A DNA stretch of 64,000 bases from an archaeon (lineage in GTDB: Archaea; Asgardarchaeota; Thorarchaeia; Thorarchaeales; Thorarchaeaceae): assembly GCA_024275415.1 (NCBI GenBank), contig JAJRZD010000033.1, positions 1 through 64,000 on the forward strand, given 5' to 3'. Positions within the stretch are counted from its first letter, which is position 1, and every line of letters begins with the position of its first letter. The notes under the pieces are model-generated. The model worked only from the letters and a program-made list of their open reading frames with translations. It made no database searches and had not been told where the DNA came from. Below, piece after piece: positions 1-8,075 of this stretch. Both the position numbers and the translations under genes were made by a program.

Positions 1-299
1 GCATCACCCAGCTCGTCCTTGTTCACATCGAGGACAATAGGGATAGTCCAAGGCGTATTGTCAGCCAATCGCCCCTTCTCTAGTACTGCAATGAAATCCT
101 TCTGGTTAAGGAAGCCCTCAAGAGGACTGAATACACCATAGGCGATATTATCAATCTCCTGTGCATCTTCTTTATCAAGCATTATCTTGTGTAGTATATC
201 GAAGGACTCCAAGAAACGTACTCGTTGTTCGATTGTTGCTTTTCGATCTATCAATTTTCCACCGTGTGCAGGTATCATATTCTTTTCCTCGTTTGACAT
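1..299 (-). CDS. sat: ATP sulfurylase (sulfate adenylyltransferase), N-terminal part
   Basis: The gene runs off the left edge, so only the first 99 codons are visible. They read as the PUA-like N-terminal domain of ATP sulfurylase, which makes adenosine phosphosulfate (APS) from sulfate and ATP. Seen directly: an opening PAHGGKLIDR, then GVFSPLEGFLNQKDF and RLADNTPWTIPIVLDVN, which are family signatures. ATG at 299 is chosen because it precedes MSNEEKNMIPAHGG and has a GAGG site 11 bases upstream. The TauE-type exporter gene lies just upstream on the same strand, so the two may form a sulfur-handling operon. The catalytic domain is outside the window. Confidence 0.9.
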   Translation of the reverse strand, partial: MSNEEKNMIPAHGGKLIDRKATIEQRVRFLESFDILHKIMLDKEDAQEIDNIAYGVFSPLEGFLNQKDFIAVLEKGRLADNTPWTIPIVLDVNKDELGD

Positions 300-409
300 A
301 AGACACGAATCCTCAAGCTTTTGGCCAAACTTGATACGGATTGGCTCGTATCGTTCTTTCTTGATGAACAGGTATCGTGATCGTCTAGGTTACTCATATC
401 ATCAACTCG

Positions 410-1174
410 CTAACCCACTGGACCGATTAGGACATACACTAGACTTGCAAATCCAATCAGTATTATAGCAGTGGCGACAATTCCTCTCAGATGTTCTTGC
501 TTTAATGACTTAGTTGTAAAGGCAGAAAACGGAGCGGCAGATATCCCTCCTACAGTGATGCCTATTAGGAGCAACAAGTCGTAGTTAATCACCAACAGCC
601 AGTACAAGATAACTCCGACTGCGCAGATGATTCCCTCGACCAGTGCAGTTATCGCAATTGCAGCTCGCGGTTCGACCCCACAAATCATCTGTCCCGCAGT
701 AGATATCGGGCCATACCCCCCTCCTGAAATACCTTTGTTGAAGGCTGCAACTATTCCAATTGTTGCAAGTTTTGATGTCGAGAAAGCCACTTTTCTATGG
801 CCGTTCATCAAGGATAGAAATCCAACGATGATGACAGTCAGAGCGATATAGACTTTCACCACGAGAGTCGGTAGGGTTATGCTTACCATGATGGAAACAA
901 TGACTCCTACTACTCCAGTAGTAGCAAAAATCGCAAGGGAACGTCGTTCTCGTGAATTCGACAGATCCATATTCCTAAATTTGTGGTGGAACAATGATGC
1001 AACCGTAGCGGCAAAAAGCTGACTGAAGAGGATTACTGGAACTATAACAAGAGGATCATATCCAATAATGATAAGGATGGGAGCAAGTGTTGTCCCATAA
1101 CCCATTCCAAGTGTGGCTGCGGCGAATTCAGCCAAGAATGCAATTGTGAAAAGTATTAGAAATACTTGAAGCAT
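410..1174 (-). CDS. TauE/SafE family sulfite/sulfonate exporter
   Basis: This is a hydrophobic protein of about 254 residues with roughly eight membrane segments, typical of the TauE/SafE (DUF81) permeases that move sulfite, sulfoacetate or related anions. The N-terminal half has the family's small-residue pattern (AEFAAATLGMGYGTTLAPIL) and the second repeat carries GISGGGYGP, the usual glycine-rich motif. A GTG start at 1204 is possible, but a GAGGGG site lies six bases before the ATG at 1174, so the shorter form is preferred. The gene is followed on the same strand by sat, which supports a role in sulfur anions rather than another substrate. Confidence 0.85.
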   Translation of the reverse strand: MLQVFLILFTIAFLAEFAAATLGMGYGTTLAPILIIIGYDPLVIVPVILFSQLFAATVASLFHHKFRNMDLSNSRERRSLAIFATTGVVGVIVSIMVSITLPTLVVKVYIALTVIIVGFLSLMNGHRKVAFSTSKLATIGIVAAFNKGISGGGYGPISTAGQMICGVEPRAAIAITALVEGIICAVGVILYWLLVINYDLLLLIGITVGGISAAPFSAFTTKSLKQEHLRGIVATAIILIGFASLVYVLIGPVG

Positions 1175-1307
1175 CATACGCCCCTCAGAATGGTTGGTTC
1201 TCACCTGTCAATTTCGCCCCTCGGTTAATTAATTGTAATTAAACCTTTCTGTGTTCCGGTCATTGAGATAGGCTCCTAGCAGAAGACCTGAAGGATAGCA
1301 ATCCTCA

Positions 1308-1353
1308 TGGTATGATGGATTGATGTGGGCAAGAACACGAAATCATCATACCA
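1308..1353. promoter_or_regulatory. 10-bp inverted repeat between divergent genes
   Basis: TGGTATGATG at 1308-1317 is repeated exactly in inverted orientation as CATCATACCA at 1344-1353, with 26 bases between. It lies between the divergent exporter and the ribbon-helix-helix regulator, so it is a reasonable operator or hairpin candidate. The GTATGA half-site matches the E. coli NikR half-site (known motif GTATGA-N16-TCATAC), but the spacing here is 30 rather than 16. Confidence 0.4.
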
Positions 1354-1414
1354 GTTCTTCTGCAAATTTGTGACGCTTGGTATTCAAATTGCTAATGTGC
1401 GCATAACAAGCTAA

Positions 1415-1446
1415 ATAGTATGCGATAGAATGAAATACTATATATC
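1415..1446 (+). promoter_or_regulatory. TATA box with overlapping 7-bp inverted repeat
   Basis: CTATATATC at 1438-1446 is a good archaeal TATA box about 40 bases before the regulator gene. ATAGTAT (1415-1421) and ATACTAT (1435-1441) form an inverted repeat that runs into it. A dimeric repressor bound here would block TBP, so autoregulation by the downstream RHH protein is plausible but not shown. Confidence 0.4.
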
Positions 1447-1484
1447 ATAGCTCAATCAGAGGTATTCGCTAGGAGAGGATGCAC

Positions 1485-2057
1485 ATGTCTAGAGCAAAGA
1501 AGGATACACGACCTCGGAAAAGGAAAGAGGAAACCAAAGAGATCATTAGTGTCACTATCAGCCTCCCAATAAAGAAAAGGATTGACGATCTGGTCGAAGC
1601 TGGTGTTGCAAGGTCGCGAGCACAGCTTATCGAGGATGCGATGAACATCTATTTGGAGTTGAATGTTGATAAGTGGACTGACCGCGGGATCTATGTAGAT
1701 GATGTACGAGTCCTTCTGATGCCAGAAACCATCTCATCCCTATTCTTCTCCACACTCACTCCCGAGCAGCAGTATGAGATTGGAATCACGGCAGGGAGGC
1801 AAGCTCCTGAAGCAGATGTCCTGACCATAAAACATCGAATGGATCCAAGAAGCCCAAAAAGCCGAGAGAAACTATTCGAGATCCTGAAGAAATCTGGCTG
1901 GGGCGAGATCACTCCTAACGAAGATCTGATAGTCATCGGAAGTCCCTTCTATCCAGCATCGTTCATACGGGGTTACCTTGAGGCATTGATGGGTGTCAAA
2001 TTGGAGTTTATGGAAACCAATGTGAAGGACAATGTGGTATTGAGAATTCTTGAATGA
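1485..2057 (+). CDS. Ribbon-helix-helix regulator with C-terminal sensor-like domain
   Basis: A basic N-terminus is followed by a ribbon-helix-helix DNA-binding segment, about residues 20-55 (EIISVTISLPIKKRIDDLVE, then RSRAQLIEDAMNIYL). The remaining 130 residues look like a separate ligand-binding domain; its end (FIRGYLEALMGVKLEFMETN) weakly resembles V4R/Bet3-like domains. It is most likely a repressor whose C-terminal domain senses a small molecule. ATG at 1485 is chosen because GGAGAGG lies six bases upstream; ATG at 1479 touches that site. Two inverted repeats upstream could be its operators. The effector is unknown. Confidence 0.65.
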   Translation: MSRAKKDTRPRKRKEETKEIISVTISLPIKKRIDDLVEAGVARSRAQLIEDAMNIYLELNVDKWTDRGIYVDDVRVLLMPETISSLFFSTLTPEQQYEIGITAGRQAPEADVLTIKHRMDPRSPKSREKLFEILKKSGWGEITPNEDLIVIGSPFYPASFIRGYLEALMGVKLEFMETNVKDNVVLRILE

Positions 2058-2058
2058 T

Positions 2059-2514
2059 CTACCATCCTTTTCCAATCTCAAGCACTTCGAACTCGCTCTC
2101 GAAGAGACCTGGAATGCTGTCAATAGTACTCCTGATGCGTGCCTCCTTCTCCTCGATGTTATCGGTTTCAAAGAAGACCTCATACACACATCGGTTCTGT
2201 TCGAAGCAAAATCCTGTTGTGAACAGGACTTTCAGGTCATGCTGTTTGAACAGTTGAGTCATGATCTGCATGAGGGCCGGATTCACTTTTTCGACTTCGA
2301 GCCTGACTCTTGCCCCTCCCATCTTCATCATAGGAATAAGCCTGATCTCCCCCGAACGTTCGAAGTATATCACCATGGCAGCCTTCATCTCGGCCAGTAT
2401 CGGATTCTTGAAGAAAACATCGGGTAGAGTTATCTGTTTCTCCTTTCGTACGTCCGCAATCATTCCCTTTGTTAGTCCAGCCAAGCGAATCGCCTCGTCC
2501 CGTATATCAAACAT
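2059..2514 (-). CDS. Uncharacterised protein with ACT-like C-terminal domain
   Basis: This is a 151-residue soluble protein of unknown function. Residues about 20-70 form a compact segment (KEKQITLPDVFFKNP, then FERSGEIRLIPM). Residues about 75-148 have the beta-alpha-beta-beta-alpha-beta spacing of ACT domains (VRLEVEKVNPALMQIMTQLF, then CVYEVFFETD), which usually bind amino acids and regulate partner proteins. It ends one base after the RHH regulator on the opposite strand and is divergent from the desulforedoxin gene. No catalytic motif is visible. The ACT assignment rests on pattern only. Confidence 0.55.
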   Translation of the reverse strand: MFDIRDEAIRLAGLTKGMIADVRKEKQITLPDVFFKNPILAEMKAAMVIYFERSGEIRLIPMMKMGGARVRLEVEKVNPALMQIMTQLFKQHDLKVLFTTGFCFEQNRCVYEVFFETDNIEEKEARIRSTIDSIPGLFESEFEVLEIGKGW

Positions 2515-2635
2515 TGCCCATGGGACTATTTGAAACTATCTTTGCTGTTATCATGTCAGGTTTTGCGTATTTTTTCGGAAACGCATAAATTTATCCATAG
2601 ACGAATAGGCATATGACCTAGCGGAGGACAATCTC

Positions 2636-2758
2636 ATGGCAAAAGAAGGAGCTACCTATGTTTGTGATATCTGCCAACAAGTCGTTGTTGTACAAAAGGC
2701 TGGTGCTGGCACTCTAGTGTGCTGCAATCAGCCCATGCGAGAATATACTGGGGACTGA
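2636..2758 (+). CDS. Desulforedoxin-like mini iron protein (40 aa)
   Basis: This very short gene encodes a single desulforedoxin / desulfoferrodoxin N-terminal-type domain. The four iron-ligand cysteines are clear: YVCDICQQ supplies the CxxC pair and TLVCCNQPM the CC pair, with the conserved GAGTLVCC spacing. Such domains bind one rubredoxin-type Fe(Cys)4 centre and carry electrons, often against oxygen or superoxide. Here it stands alone, without the superoxide reductase domain. A GGAGG site lies nine bases upstream of ATG and an AT-rich TATA-like stretch at about 2585. The cysteine pattern makes the assignment firm; the redox partner is unknown. Confidence 0.85.
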   Translation: MAKEGATYVCDICQQVVVVQKAGAGTLVCCNQPMREYTGD

Positions 2759-2818
2759 CCGCAATCAGCTGTCCGTGTTTGGCATGGATGGGGCAGCACC
2801 TCGTTGACGCTTGGCAAT

Positions 2819-2828
2819 GCTTATATGC
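2819..2828 (+). promoter_or_regulatory. TATA box of the Rpb5-like gene
   Basis: GCTTATATGC at 2819-2828 matches the archaeal TATA consensus. It lies 33 bases before the GTG start at 2861, predicting a 5' leader of only about a dozen bases. Confidence 0.55.
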
Positions 2829-2860
2829 CATAAGAAAAGCAAGCCATTTCAGCACCTAGG

Positions 2861-3430
2861 GTGAATACTTTGGTCGAGCTTCCTGAGATTATTATCAAGA
2901 CACGCAAACTTCTCACTCTGAGAAGTTACGAGGTTAATGAGCTATTGGAATATGAGAATCGCTGGGTGATGTTTCCTACAAGAAAAGTAAAGGACATGAT
3001 TGTGAAAAAGGTGGTCTGGATATTCAAGGAGCCGAAAGTCGTCGGTGTTGCACTGATTCGTGACCTCGTACGGGCAATGGAAGAGAACGAAGCTCAGGAA
3101 GGTATGCTCGTTGGGGGGATCAGATTCACGCCAGCGGCCAAGAAGCAGGCTCGCCAATCAAGAGTCGAGCTTGTTGAAGGTGGTTATGCATCATTCGACC
3201 TTTTTGGGCACGAGCTTGTTCCTATGCATGTCATTGCTTCAGAGGATGAAGTATCAATGGTACTGGATCACTATGGGATAAAGAAGACACAGCTTCCAAG
3301 GATTGCACGAGAGGATCCCGCTGCACGTGTCTTGGGTGCAAGAATTGGGCAAGTCTTACGTATAGAGCGAGATAGCCAGACCGCAGGAAAGGTCTACTAT
3401 TACAGGCTGGTCGTCGATCCAGGGCGCTAA
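2861..3430 (+). CDS. RNA polymerase subunit Rpb5/RpoH, full-length eukaryote-like form
   Basis: The last 75 residues are the conserved Rpb5/RpoH assembly domain: HELVPMHVIASEDEV, YGIKKTQLPRIAREDPAARV, GQVLRIERDSQTAGKVYYYR. Known archaeal RpoH is usually only this domain, about 80 residues. Here it is preceded by about 115 residues that follow the eukaryotic Rpb5 jaw domain, including VVWIFKEPKVVGVALIRDLV and the AMEEN...GMLVGGIRFTPAAKK stretch (human: RMQEEN, ALIVVQQGMTPSAK). The start is GTG, just after a TATA box. It sits alone, not next to rpoB, so it may be the sole Rpb5 or a second copy. The 3' end overlaps the convergent gene by four bases. Confidence 0.85.
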   Translation: MNTLVELPEIIIKTRKLLTLRSYEVNELLEYENRWVMFPTRKVKDMIVKKVVWIFKEPKVVGVALIRDLVRAMEENEAQEGMLVGGIRFTPAAKKQARQSRVELVEGGYASFDLFGHELVPMHVIASEDEVSMVLDHYGIKKTQLPRIAREDPAARVLGARIGQVLRIERDSQTAGKVYYYRLVVDPGR

Positions 3431-4197
3431 AATACGACAATTCCTAACATGACTCCCAACAATAGCATAATGATACAGGTTGTATAAGGCAATAGGATAT
3501 TGTCTGTACCTTTTGGGCTGACCAGTTCGACCAGGGTAGCAGTCACACTGCCAACGAACGCCAAGATGAATATCTCGTTCCATAGGATTGTTCCGCTAGG
3601 AGCAAGTGTGCCATAGTTGAGGACTCCGAAGAACCAGAAGGCAAGCAGCGCTCCAAGAAACGAGAAGATAAACAGTGCTGCTGACCCATGTAGGCTTCTT
3701 TTAGACCCTAGGATTGTCCGTGTGTAGTTTTTGCCGTATTTCATGCCAACTGGTGCGGACATCCCGTCACCAAACATCATCATCTGGATTGCCGCTGCTG
3801 CTATGAAATAGATCTCGTTCAGTTGGAGGAATGTGAATATGCCTGTCAGAACCGTTATCGATACCGCATACCAGAATGGCCCCCTGACACTGCCATGCTC
3901 CAAGTCCTCGGGTCTGGCCATTGCTGAGAAGAATTTGCTAAAACGCTCATTGTTTGCCATGAGAAGGAAGACGGCAAATAGAAGCGCAACAACCGTCGCC
4001 CACCACGAGTGTGTATAGTAGGGAACAGTCCATATGGCTAGACCCGCGAAAAGGTGTACAATCTTTCTTGTGAAGTCGGATCCCATGTTGAGCTTTCTTC
4101 TTGCCACATCGGCAATGGTCAGAACGAGGACCGCATAGATCACCGCGATGAGGAACACTATAATATCGATTGGTGTCAGGAGAAGGTTCAGTTGCAT
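3427..4197 (-). CDS. Diacylglycerol/polyprenol kinase family membrane protein
   Basis: This is an integral membrane protein of 256 residues with about seven membrane segments. It carries the hallmarks of the Sec59/DGK1/VTE5 and CdsA-related family: RKIVHLFAG near residue 45, FGDGMSAPVG, GSKRSLHGSAA and the C-terminal SPKGTDNILLP. Members phosphorylate dolichol, phytol or diacylglycerol using CTP, or make CDP-lipids. A CTP-dependent polyprenol (dolichol) kinase serving lipid-linked glycan assembly fits the sugar genes in this window, but the substrate cannot be read from sequence. It is convergent with the Rpb5-like gene. Confidence 0.8.
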   Translation of the reverse strand: MQLNLLLTPIDIIVFLIAVIYAVLVLTIADVARRKLNMGSDFTRKIVHLFAGLAIWTVPYYTHSWWATVVALLFAVFLLMANNERFSKFFSAMARPEDLEHGSVRGPFWYAVSITVLTGIFTFLQLNEIYFIAAAAIQMMMFGDGMSAPVGMKYGKNYTRTILGSKRSLHGSAALFIFSFLGALLAFWFFGVLNYGTLAPSGTILWNEIFILAFVGSVTATLVELVSPKGTDNILLPYTTCIIMLLLGVMLGIVVF

Positions 4198-4261
4198 CTC
4201 ATCTCAACCTAGGACAGTCTTGAGAGGAAAGCAGGGAATATACTTATCGGCTGGTTCCGAA

Positions 4262-5074
4262 TCAGGTTTTGACATCACGGATTCTGGCATGGGACACGCT
4301 TTGAAGGTTTTTGATGGCGTCCTTCACTTTCTGTTTGACCTCTTCTTCATCATCGCTTCTACAGGATACCCAGACTCTCATCACCCTTGTTGAACCATAC
4401 CTCTTGGGCAACGACTTGATCCAGATGCCTGGAAACTCGGTCATGACCTCATCAATGTACGGTGAGAATGTAGACTCATCGATGACCTCGAATTCTACAA
4501 TCTCTTGGTAGTACCTTCCAACGACATGATTCTTTAGCCACGGCTCAACGCTGCTCTTCCAGATGTCCTTCAGTTCTGCCGGCACACCTGGCAGACAGAA
4601 GATTGTGCTCTTGCCCACCCTCAACATGACTCCTGGGGCTCCTCCAACTCTATTATCGAGGGGAACTGATCCCTTTGGTATGTGAGCCATTTTCCTTCTG
4701 GATTCAGTAAGGTCACCATTGGAGATGATACCCCTCTCATGAAGTAGTCTATATTGTCTTTCTACAATGGCCAACGCCTCTGGGTTTTCCTCAAGTTCCA
4801 ATCCAAGATGCGATGCGATAGCCTTCAGTGTCATATCATCATGGGTCGGACCCAGACCACCCGATGTAACAACCACATCGCAATGGTCAGTGAGGAAATC
4901 CAGCCCTGACCCTATTTCCTCTAACTCGTCACGAACAGAAACCACTCTTCGTACTTCGACCCCAAGTTCGACAAATCTCTGTTCCATCCAATTCGCATTC
5001 GTATCGAGGACAATGCCGTCTAATACCTCATTCCCGATTATCAGGATTCCTGCTTTCAGACTTGGTTGTTCCAT
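4262..5074 (-). CDS. CinA/MoaB-like domain protein (COG1058)
   Basis: The protein has the MoCF_biosynth (molybdopterin-binding-like) domain of the CinA N-terminal family: ILIIGNEVLDG, the TNANWM stretch, VVTSGGLGPTHDDMT and FCLPGVPAEL. It lacks the C-terminal amidohydrolase domain of bacterial CinA, as is usual in archaea. Related proteins hydrolyse ADP-ribose or FAD-type pyrophosphates; the reaction here is unproven. ATG at 5074 is preferred because GGGAG lies nine bases upstream. In-frame ATGs at 5098 and 5110 would overlap the upstream HD gene. It is the last gene of a TatD-HD-CinA operon. Confidence 0.8.
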   Translation of the reverse strand: MEQPSLKAGILIIGNEVLDGIVLDTNANWMEQRFVELGVEVRRVVSVRDELEEIGSGLDFLTDHCDVVVTSGGLGPTHDDMTLKAIASHLGLELEENPEALAIVERQYRLLHERGIISNGDLTESRRKMAHIPKGSVPLDNRVGGAPGVMLRVGKSTIFCLPGVPAELKDIWKSSVEPWLKNHVVGRYYQEIVEFEVIDESTFSPYIDEVMTEFPGIWIKSLPKRYGSTRVMRVWVSCRSDDEEEVKQKVKDAIKNLQSVSHARIRDVKT

Positions 5075-5090
5075 TGAGATGGTCTCCCTG

Positions 5091-5732
5091 TCATTCATTT
5101 GGCTTTTCATACTCGAACATGGCTGACATAGCGCGCAGGTTGTTTAATCGCTCGTCTGCCATCTTGCGGGCTGGCTCAGTGTGCATACTTCGTGCAATAT
5201 CCTCAGCGAGAGGCAGGAAATCCTTAATGGTTCTTGCAATTGCGTCCAGTAACATTCCCGGCCTCATACGAATACCATTTATGATATAATGCACGAAGCC
5301 TGTCACTCCTAATTTCGTTAATTTGTCCGCCTCCCAAACCACCTGTGCCTCCAGTGGTTCCAATGGCGATTCCAGAGTCAATCCAACATGCTTCACTATC
5401 ACATCTGTCACTTTCTCGATGGTTTCATGTCTAATGCCATATGACTGCATGATGGTTCGTGCTATCTTTGCACTTTCTATCCCGTGATCTTTCACTCCCC
5501 CTAAACCTGGCTTCGCAATATCATGTAGCCAAGCCGATAGAATGATTATTTCCATGTCCGCTTCCAGACTCATCCCGATTCTCTTGGCTAATTCCACCAC
5601 TTGGCATACGTGGTCGTACCTATAGTCGAAGAGAGGCTCTTGCGAATCGCGTTGAGCACTGGTCCATTCTTCACGAGCAGCAATTCTAGTCTGTTCCCTG
5701 ACCACATGGGATAGAATGTCCTCTGGTATCAT
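5091..5732 (-). CDS. HD-domain metal-dependent phosphohydrolase
   Basis: The core shows the HD-superfamily metal motif in order: an upstream histidine in YRYDHVCQVVELA, the HD pair in LSAWLHDIAKPG, and a later histidine in VIVKHVGLTLESP. Such enzymes remove phosphate from nucleotides or cyclic nucleotides, or act on RNA. ATG at 5732 gives a protein of about 213 residues starting MIPEDILSHVV; a longer reading frame exists but would run into the tatD gene. It is flanked by tatD upstream and the CinA-like gene downstream with short gaps, which suggests a nucleic-acid or nucleotide clean-up operon. The substrate is unknown. Confidence 0.8.
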   Translation of the reverse strand: MIPEDILSHVVREQTRIAAREEWTSAQRDSQEPLFDYRYDHVCQVVELAKRIGMSLEADMEIIILSAWLHDIAKPGLGGVKDHGIESAKIARTIMQSYGIRHETIEKVTDVIVKHVGLTLESPLEPLEAQVVWEADKLTKLGVTGFVHYIINGIRMRPGMLLDAIARTIKDFLPLAEDIARSMHTEPARKMADERLNNLRAMSAMFEYEKPNE

Positions 5733-5766
5733 CTTGAGTGACCTGTGGGTCGGTTTGAGTATAAGA

Positions 5767-6534
5767 CTATCGTGATGAAGCAATGTTTCTGTACAGGTTG
5801 AGTGTGTTCTCAAGGATGATCTGCTGCATCTCCTCCTCATCCCTTCTTAGAATCCGGGCAATCTCTTTAATCGCAATAGGGAGATTTGAAGGCTCATTCC
5901 GAGTCCCTCTAACCGCGGAAAGCACTGGACTATCTGTTTCAACAAGGATTCTTTCGATATCAAGAGCTTTGACAAGCTTCTGTTTCTGAGGAGAACGAAC
6001 CACTGACGTGGGAATCGAGAAGTAGTAGTCTAACTCTCGCGATGCAACCCTCGCGAAACTCGCCCTCCCATCAAAGGCATGCATATGGACAGATGACGCA
6101 CCATTCTTCTCTAGTATCTCTAGGCATCTTTTTCCTGCTGATCGAGAGTGTATCTGTAGGGGGAGCCCAGTTTCGATTGCGAAATGAATCGCAGACACGA
6201 AATTCCTTTCCTGCAAGTTTCTCTGTGAATGATCCCGTTCGCGATAATAATCCAGCCCGACCTCTCCCACTGCAATAATTTCGCTTCGATGGGTTCGTAT
6301 GAAGTTTATCATTTCTCCAGTGAATTCACTTTGCATGGGGTCTAATCCTATTGATGCGTACACATTAGAGGCTGCTTTTGAGATGGATAGGGTTCTTTCC
6401 CAATCGCTTGGGGCTATCCCAGATGATATGCAGCAAATCCCACCTTCCTGCGCTCGCTGAATCACTTCATTAAGGTCTACTACAAAGTCATCCTGTTCAA
6501 GGTGGCAATGAGTGTCAATCATACACATGTTCAT
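5767..6534 (-). CDS. TatD family metal-dependent deoxyribonuclease
   Basis: This is a TIM-barrel hydrolase of the TatD family. Metal ligands are visible: DTHCHLE at the N-terminus, GEVGLDYYRERDHS with the bridging glutamate at about 91, IHSRSAGKR, HMHAFDG and ETDSPVLS. TatD enzymes are 3'-5' exonucleases or DNases acting on single-stranded or damaged DNA. Length (255) fits the family. The first possible ATG is used, although the fifth residue is also Met and begins the typical MIDTHCHL. It opens the operon with the HD and CinA-like genes. Confidence 0.88.
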   Translation of the reverse strand: MNMCMIDTHCHLEQDDFVVDLNEVIQRAQEGGICCISSGIAPSDWERTLSISKAASNVYASIGLDPMQSEFTGEMINFIRTHRSEIIAVGEVGLDYYRERDHSQRNLQERNFVSAIHFAIETGLPLQIHSRSAGKRCLEILEKNGASSVHMHAFDGRASFARVASRELDYYFSIPTSVVRSPQKQKLVKALDIERILVETDSPVLSAVRGTRNEPSNLPIAIKEIARILRRDEEEMQQIILENTLNLYRNIASSR

Positions 6535-6686
6535 TGGTCAGACCTTTTCCTATTAAGATGGAATCTGCAATCCGAATGGGATAAGCCTATTGGTGCATTG
6601 GCAGTAACATTACAAAACCATTAATTAGACTCAAGATGCTTCTGCAACCTGTTCAGGTAACCACCTATTCGGGTCTTGATAAAACC

Positions 6687-7301
6687 ATGATTACAATTAT
6701 CGATTATGGTATGGGAAACTTGGGTTCGATACAAAACATGCTGAAGCGGATGAACTTTGAAGCTGAGATAACCTCTGATCTTGACCGTATCGTAGATGCC
6801 GAGAAGCTGATCCTCCCCGGAGTGGGGGCATTTGACCATGCTATGACGAGTCTGGATGAACGAGGAATGATTCCGCTGCTGAATGACTTGGTGGTGCGAA
6901 AGAAAGTACCTATCTTGGGCATTTGTCTTGGGATGCAACTTCTTTCAAAGAGAAGTGAGGAAGGTGAGCTTGAGGGCTTCGGATGGATTGATGCTGAAAC
7001 CATCCGTTTTAAGATCCCTCCAGATGCAGGACTTCGGATTCCCCACATGGGGTGGAATACCCTCATTATAAAGAAGGACTCTCCACTCTTCGAGGATATG
7101 TACGATGAACCCCGGTTCTATTTTGTTCATTCGTATCATGTATGTTGCGCTTCCGAACAGGATGTGTTGGCTGTAACAACTCATGGAATCGAGTTCACAT
7201 CTGCTGTGATGCATGACAACATATTTGGGTTGCAGTTCCACCCTGAAAAGAGCCACAAGTTTGGGATGAAGGTACTGAATAATTATGCGGAGCTAGTTTG
7301 A
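6687..7301 (+). CDS. HisH-type glutamine amidotransferase of sugar amidination
   Basis: This is a class-I glutamine amidotransferase of the HisH family that releases ammonia from glutamine. The nucleophile elbow GICLGMQLL, the FHPEKS His-Glu pair, the PGVGAFDHAM oxyanion region and FVHSYHV are intact. ATG at 6687 starts the typical MITIIDYGMGNLGS. It overlaps the HisF-like gene by one base (TGATG), so they are translationally coupled, and a PseA/WbpG-type amidotransferase follows. In such clusters the HisH/HisF pair supplies ammonia for acetamidino sugars instead of making histidine, and no other his gene is nearby. Confidence 0.88.
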   Translation: MITIIDYGMGNLGSIQNMLKRMNFEAEITSDLDRIVDAEKLILPGVGAFDHAMTSLDERGMIPLLNDLVVRKKVPILGICLGMQLLSKRSEEGELEGFGWIDAETIRFKIPPDAGLRIPHMGWNTLIIKKDSPLFEDMYDEPRFYFVHSYHVCCASEQDVLAVTTHGIEFTSAVMHDNIFGLQFHPEKSHKFGMKVLNNYAELV

Positions 7302-8059
7302 TGCTTAGAACAAGAGTCATTCCCTGTCTTCTGTTAAAGGGCAGAGGACTTGTCAAGACGGTGAAGTTCCGAGATCCTGTCTATGTTGGAGACCCCATAA
7401 ACGCTGTACGGATATTCAACGATAAAGAGGTTGACGAACTCGTCTTCCTCGATATCACAGCAACTATCGAGAAACGTCCTCCCCAGTTCGATTTAATTGG
7501 TGACATTGCCACGGAGTGCTTCATGCCATTTGGCATTGGTGGTGGCATTCATGATATCGAAACAGCAAATAGGTTGCTTAAGATGGGCTCCGAGAAAGTC
7601 ATATTCAATTCAGCCGCTACTGATTTGAACCTGATACGCGAAGCAGCCAATCTTTTTGGCAGTCAAAGCGTTGTCGCATCGATAGACGTGAAACGGAGCA
7701 GATTTGGGAAATATCAAGTCTACACACACTCTGGACGAGTGAACACGAAGAAAGATCCTGTCGAATTCGCAAAGGAACTGGAAAGTGCTGGGGCAGGTGA
7801 GATATTCTTGAATTCTATCGATCGGGACGGCACAATGATTGGTTATGACATCCAATTGCTCAAGTCAGTGACAGAATCCATCAACATACCCGTTGTAGCC
7901 TGTGGAGGTGCAGGAAAGCTGGATGATTTTAGGGAAGCAGTAATAAATGGTGGAGCATCAGCTGTTGCAGCCGGGAGCATGTTCGTGTTTCATGGCCCCC
8001 ATAGAGCTGTATTAATTAACTATCCTACTCAAGAGCAACTCAAACAGTATCTCAACTAG
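7301..8059 (+). CDS. HisF-like acetamidino modification protein (AglZ/HisF2 type)
   Basis: This is a (beta-alpha)8 barrel of the HisF family (FGIGGGI, LNSIDRDGTM, CGGAGKLDDF). The first catalytic aspartate of histidine-pathway HisF, in the family's IIPCLDVK, is replaced: here the strand reads VIPCLLLKGRG. The second aspartate, in SIDVKR, is kept. Loss of the first Asp argues against imidazole-glycerol-phosphate synthesis and for the ammonia-channelling role of HisF2 proteins in sugar amidination. It is coupled to hisH and 16 bases before the amidotransferase gene. ATG at 7301 overlaps the HisH stop. Confidence 0.87.
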   Translation: MLRTRVIPCLLLKGRGLVKTVKFRDPVYVGDPINAVRIFNDKEVDELVFLDITATIEKRPPQFDLIGDIATECFMPFGIGGGIHDIETANRLLKMGSEKVIFNSAATDLNLIREAANLFGSQSVVASIDVKRSRFGKYQVYTHSGRVNTKKDPVEFAKELESAGAGEIFLNSIDRDGTMIGYDIQLLKSVTESINIPVVACGGAGKLDDFREAVINGGASAVAAGSMFVFHGPHRAVLINYPTQEQLKQYLN

Positions 8060-8075
8060 CACACGAGGGAAGAAA

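Noticed and set aside
187..468. Rightward 93-codon frame near the left edge
   Set aside because: It lies antisense to the ATP sulfurylase start and the exporter end, both of which show family motifs.
1872..2257. Frames on both strands overlapping the RHH and ACT-like genes
   Set aside because: No protein character or ribosome site; they are shadows of the two real genes.
6687..8059. HisH/HisF as histidine biosynthesis genes
   Set aside because: Linked to a PseA/WbpG-type amidotransferase, no other his genes nearby, and the first catalytic Asp of HisF is missing.
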